Assembly: GCA_017454565.1 (NCBI GenBank)
Contig: JAFTCS010000127.1
Coordinates: 1 to 6,651, forward strand
Length of the DNA: 6,651 nucleotides
Direction: 5' to 3'
Origin: Clostridia bacterium
Lineage (GTDB): Bacteria; Bacillota; Clostridia; Oscillospirales; Acutalibacteraceae
Shown here: one piece after another, positions 4,605 through 6,651 of the stretch
Layout: the number at the start of each line of letters is the position of its first letter
Position numbering within the stretch: position 1 is the first letter of the stretch
Notes under the pieces: model-generated
Database searches by the model: none
What the model saw: only the letters and a program-made list of their open reading frames with translations
Told to the model about the DNA's origin: nothing
Made by a program: the position numbers and the translations under genes

Positions 4605-5888
4605 TTACTGCTCTTCAACAGCGTTGTCCTTAACAAACTGGAGAGCCTTTTCTACTGCAAGGTCATCTGCAATATCCTTTGCAGAGAAAGCTGCCTTTAC
4701 TCTTGAAACATCCACCTTATAGGTTTCTGCCATCTCGTTGAACTTGTTCTCAACATCCTCCTCGCTGGGTCTGAGACCTTCAAGCTCGGCGATCTTCTTG
4801 AGTGCAAGTCTGACCTTTACCTGAGAAACAGCCCTGTCATAGTAGGTGTCGTGAAGCTTCTCGTCTGTAAGGCCTGTGTACTGCATGTATGTCTTCAGGT
4901 CAATACCCTGGCTCCTGAGTCTCATCTCGAACTCGTCTACAAGGTAGTCTACCTGATTTTCATACATAGCCTCAGGAACCTCTGCCTGCAGCAGCTCACG
5001 GAGCTTGTCAGCTACCTGACGCTCCTTGTCATCCTCGGCAGCGCCCTTTCTTGTCTCTGCAAGCTTTTCTTTAAGGTCAGCCTTGTAAGCGTCTACTGTA
5101 TCGAACTCACTGACGTCCTTTACGAAATCATCGTCAAGTTCAGGCATTTCCTTTGTCTTGATCTCATGGAGCTTGATCTCGAACTGAACAGGCTGGCCCT
5201 TAAGGCTCTCTTCCTGATAATCCTCAGGGAAAGTCACATCAATAGTGAACTCCTCGCCTGCCTTGTGGCCTGCTACCTGATCCTCAAAACCGGGGATGAA
5301 GGAACCGCTGCCAAGTGTAAGGCTGTAGTTCTCGGCTGTGCCGCCCTCAAATGCAACGCCGTCCTTAAGACCCTTGAAGTCGATAACGGCGATGTCACCC
5401 ATAGCTGCCTCTCTGTCCTCAACTGTAACCATACGGCTGTTTCTGTCGCGAACCTTGTCGATCTCCTTGTCAATATCCTCGTCGGTGATCTCAAGAGACA
5501 TAGGCTTATAGGTAATACCCTTGTAATTTTCAACTGTAACCTCAGGCTCAACGGTAACGACTGCCTTCAGGGTAACGCCGTCACGGCCTGCCTTCTCAAC
5601 GTCAAGGTCGATCTTGTCCTTTACAAGTGCAAGACCTGCTTCCTCGGCAGCATCAGCGATCGCCTGAGGATAGAGCTCCTTGAGTGCATCCTCATAGAAA
5701 ACGCCCTCGCCGTACTCTCTCTCAATGATAGAGCGGGGAGCCTTGCCCTTTCTGAAGCCGCGGATGTTGATGTTCTTGACCTGCTTTTTATAGACAGCGT
5801 TTACTGCCTTCATAAAGGTGTCGCCGTCGATCTCGATAACGAGCTCGTAGCGGTTGGTCTCAACATTGTTTGATGAAATGAGTTTCAT
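4605..5888 (-). CDS. tig: Trigger factor (ribosome-associated chaperone and peptidyl-prolyl isomerase)
   Basis: 427 aa, close to E. coli (432) and B. subtilis (424). Trigger factor docks at the ribosomal exit tunnel and shields nascent chains. The N-terminal ribosome-binding domain carries the signature GFRKGKAP (44-51). An FKBP-type isomerase domain follows at about 164-245 (from GDIAVIDFKG through PGFEDQVAGHKAGE). The rest is the helical chaperone body, acidic and rich in coiled segments, ending DNAVEEQ. I chose the ATG at 5888 (MKLISSNN), 8 nt after GGAGG (5897-5901). The in-frame ATG at 5903 overlaps that site and would add five residues, MEEDK, without a ribosome binding site of its own. 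It is first in the tig-clpP-clpX cluster, has its own sigma-A promoter, and would be transcribed at a high rate. Confidence 0.97.
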   Translation of the reverse strand: MKLISSNNVETNRYELVIEIDGDTFMKAVNAVYKKQVKNINIRGFRKGKAPRSIIEREYGEGVFYEDALKELYPQAIADAAEEAGLALVKDKIDLDVEKAGRDGVTLKAVVTVEPEVTVENYKGITYKPMSLEITDEDIDKEIDKVRDRNSRMVTVEDREAAMGDIAVIDFKGLKDGVAFEGGTAENYSLTLGSGSFIPGFEDQVAGHKAGEEFTIDVTFPEDYQEESLKGQPVQFEIKLHEIKTKEMPELDDDFVKDVSEFDTVDAYKADLKEKLAETRKGAAEDDKERQVADKLRELLQAEVPEAMYENQVDYLVDEFEMRLRSQGIDLKTYMQYTGLTDEKLHDTYYDRAVSQVKVRLALKKIAELEGLRPSEEDVENKFNEMAETYKVDVSRVKAAFSAKDIADDLAVEKALQFVKDNAVEEQ

Positions 5889-5896
5889 TTTGTCTT

Positions 5897-5901
5897 CCTC
5901 C
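5897..5901 (-). promoter_or_regulatory. tig ribosome binding site that decides the start
   Basis: GGAGG on the - strand lies 8 nt before the ATG at 5888. An upstream in-frame ATG (5901-5903) shares a base with this site, so it cannot use it. The start at 5888 is therefore preferred. Confidence 0.85.
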
Positions 5902-5926
5902 ATTTAAAACTGAAAAATCAATATCT

Positions 5927-5955
5927 ATTATAACACATACTTGTCCGATTATCAA
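5927..5955 (-). promoter_or_regulatory. Sigma-A promoter of tig
   Basis: On the - strand, TTGATA (5950-5955) and TATAAT (5927-5932) are separated by 17 bp. TGT just before the -10 box gives an extended -10. Transcription should start near 5920, with a leader of about 30 nt. The DNA upstream is A-rich on this strand (5956-5990), as an UP element would be. This promoter probably drives tig and, by read-through of the stem-loop at 4552-4580, clpP and clpX. Confidence 0.85.
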
Positions 5956-6065
5956 GTTTTACAGACCTTTTTTCTCTGATTATTCCCTGTTTTTTCTTGT
6001 TTCGTCGAGTATGTCTGAAAATTTACACAGTATTTTGCCGGTTTTTGTCATTTTATGCCGACAGT

Positions 6066-6101
6066 AAAAAGGCGGGAACAATAACATTATTATGCCCCGT
6101 C
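6066..6101 (-). terminator. Possible terminator after the metallophosphoesterase gene
   Basis: On the - strand, the bases of 6096-6101 (GACGGG) can pair with those of 6071-6076 (CCCGCC), leaving one mismatch. A small AATA/TATT hairpin sits in the loop, and five T (6066-6070) follow at once. The GC core is short, so strength is uncertain. A competing 5-bp stem, CCCGT/ACGGG, uses 6096-6100 and 6108-6112. Its place, 20-55 nt past the stop codon, supports a terminator that isolates tig. Confidence 0.42.
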
Positions 6102-6121
6102 AGGCACACGGGAGCTTGTCA

Positions 6122-6651
6122 TTATCGAATAGACAGAGGCATGAAGCCAAGATAGTCACAGGCAATCAGCCGGAAGCTTATACCGTACTTCTCACCTATG
6201 AATGCCCTCTTTGCCGCATTGCCGCCGTGAATGTGACCATAGAAACATTTCTTTATGTTGTACTCCCTGAGCACACTGAGTATCTCATCGCACTCCATAT
6301 TATTGTATATGGGCGGATAATGCAGGAAAACCACCGGATCAAAACCGTCGCTTACAGCCGGCTCAATGCTCATGCGCAGCCTGCCCACCTCACGGTTGAG
6401 GATAAGCATATCCGCATCGGTCTCGGCATCATAAAACCAGCCGCGCGAACCGCAGACAGCCGTACCGTCACAAACAAAATAGTTGTTGTGCAGTATCGAC
6501 ATAGTGGAAAAGCCTTTTTCGGCAAGATATTTGTCCATCTTTGCCTTGGTCGTCCACCAGTAGTCGTGGTTTCCCTTCATTATGATCTTTTTCCCGTTAA
6601 GCCCGTTAATAAAGCGGAAATCTGCCTCGGTATCCTGAAGCTTCATTGCCC
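6122..6651 (-). CDS. Metallophosphoesterase, calcineurin-like (COG1768-like), 5' end outside the window
   Basis: The visible C-terminal part is about 176 aa. The family is dimetal phosphohydrolases acting on phosphoester bonds; the substrate of this branch is not known to me. Visible metal-site motifs, numbered from the Met at 6646, are GNHDYWW (25-31), FLHYPP (107-112) and GHIHGG (137-142). The first two motifs of the family, DxH and GD, are missing because the window ends. The Met at 6646 is not the true start: the frame continues upstream as Ala (6647-6649) preceded by GG, consistent with Trp, giving WAMKLQD, the usual context just after the GD motif. About 50-60 more residues are expected. 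The gene is on the same strand as tig but separated by about 230 bp and a probable terminator. The family call is strong; the physiological role is unknown. Confidence 0.9.
   Translation of the reverse strand, partial: AMKLQDTEADFRFINGLNGKKIIMKGNHDYWWTTKAKMDKYLAEKGFSTMSILHNNYFVCDGTAVCGSRGWFYDAETDADMLILNREVGRLRMSIEPAVSDGFDPVVFLHYPPIYNNMECDEILSVLREYNIKKCFYGHIHGGNAAKRAFIGEKYGISFRLIACDYLGFMPLSIR

Noticed and set aside
4851..5873. Long open frame (340 codons) on the + strand opposite tig
   Set aside because: It lies wholly antisense to a well-supported trigger factor gene. Its Leu/Cys/Val-rich product follows from the codon bias of the opposite strand, and I see no ribosome binding site or family motif.

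Overview
The window reads as a chromosomal housekeeping segment from a Gram-positive anaerobe of the Clostridia, most likely a Ruminococcus-like member of the Oscillospiraceae/Ruminococcaceae. This rests on the style of the ClpX, ClpP and trigger factor proteins, strong GGAGG-type ribosome binding sites, consensus sigma-A promoters and intergenic DNA crowded with GC-rich hairpins. The genus is an inference; no 16S or other decisive marker is present.

Left side, + strand (1-2180). A gene-free, hairpin-rich stretch (1-292) leads into an almost ideal promoter (TTGACA, 17 bp, TGC-TATAAT). This promoter drives a TtcA-like PP-loop tRNA thiolation enzyme (369-1205). An EamA/DMT-family membrane transporter follows, probably starting at a TTG that overlaps the upstream gene by 29 nt (1177-2154). 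The pair ends in a strong 16-bp-stem intrinsic terminator whose left arm is the last eight codons of the transporter; the stop codon sits in the loop.

Middle (2155-2585). This is 431 bp of non-coding DNA between converging operons. Inverted repeats with 19 perfect and about 36 imperfect positions bound a segment of about 270 bp (2200-2469) that contains several hairpins and looks like a MITE or a folded repeat. More GC-rich hairpins follow, one of which may terminate the converging clpX transcript. A 16-17 base motif and short end sequences recur in the leader at the left edge of the window, so both patches probably belong to the genome's own repeat families.

Right side, - strand (2586-6651). 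Reading right to left: the 3' part of a COG1768-like metallophosphoesterase (start lies beyond the window), a probable terminator, a good sigma-A promoter, then tig (trigger factor), clpP and clpX. This is the classic tig-clpP-clpX order. The products form one protein quality-control line: trigger factor meets nascent chains at the ribosome, and ClpX unfolds substrates and feeds them to the ClpP peptidase. clpP and clpX are tightly coupled, since the clpP stop codon lies inside the clpX ribosome binding site. All catalytic residues expected for ClpP and ClpX are present.

No new protein system is visible. The least explained material is non-coding: a multi-branched fold at 61-156, the inverted-repeat element at 2200-2469, and the short motifs they share.
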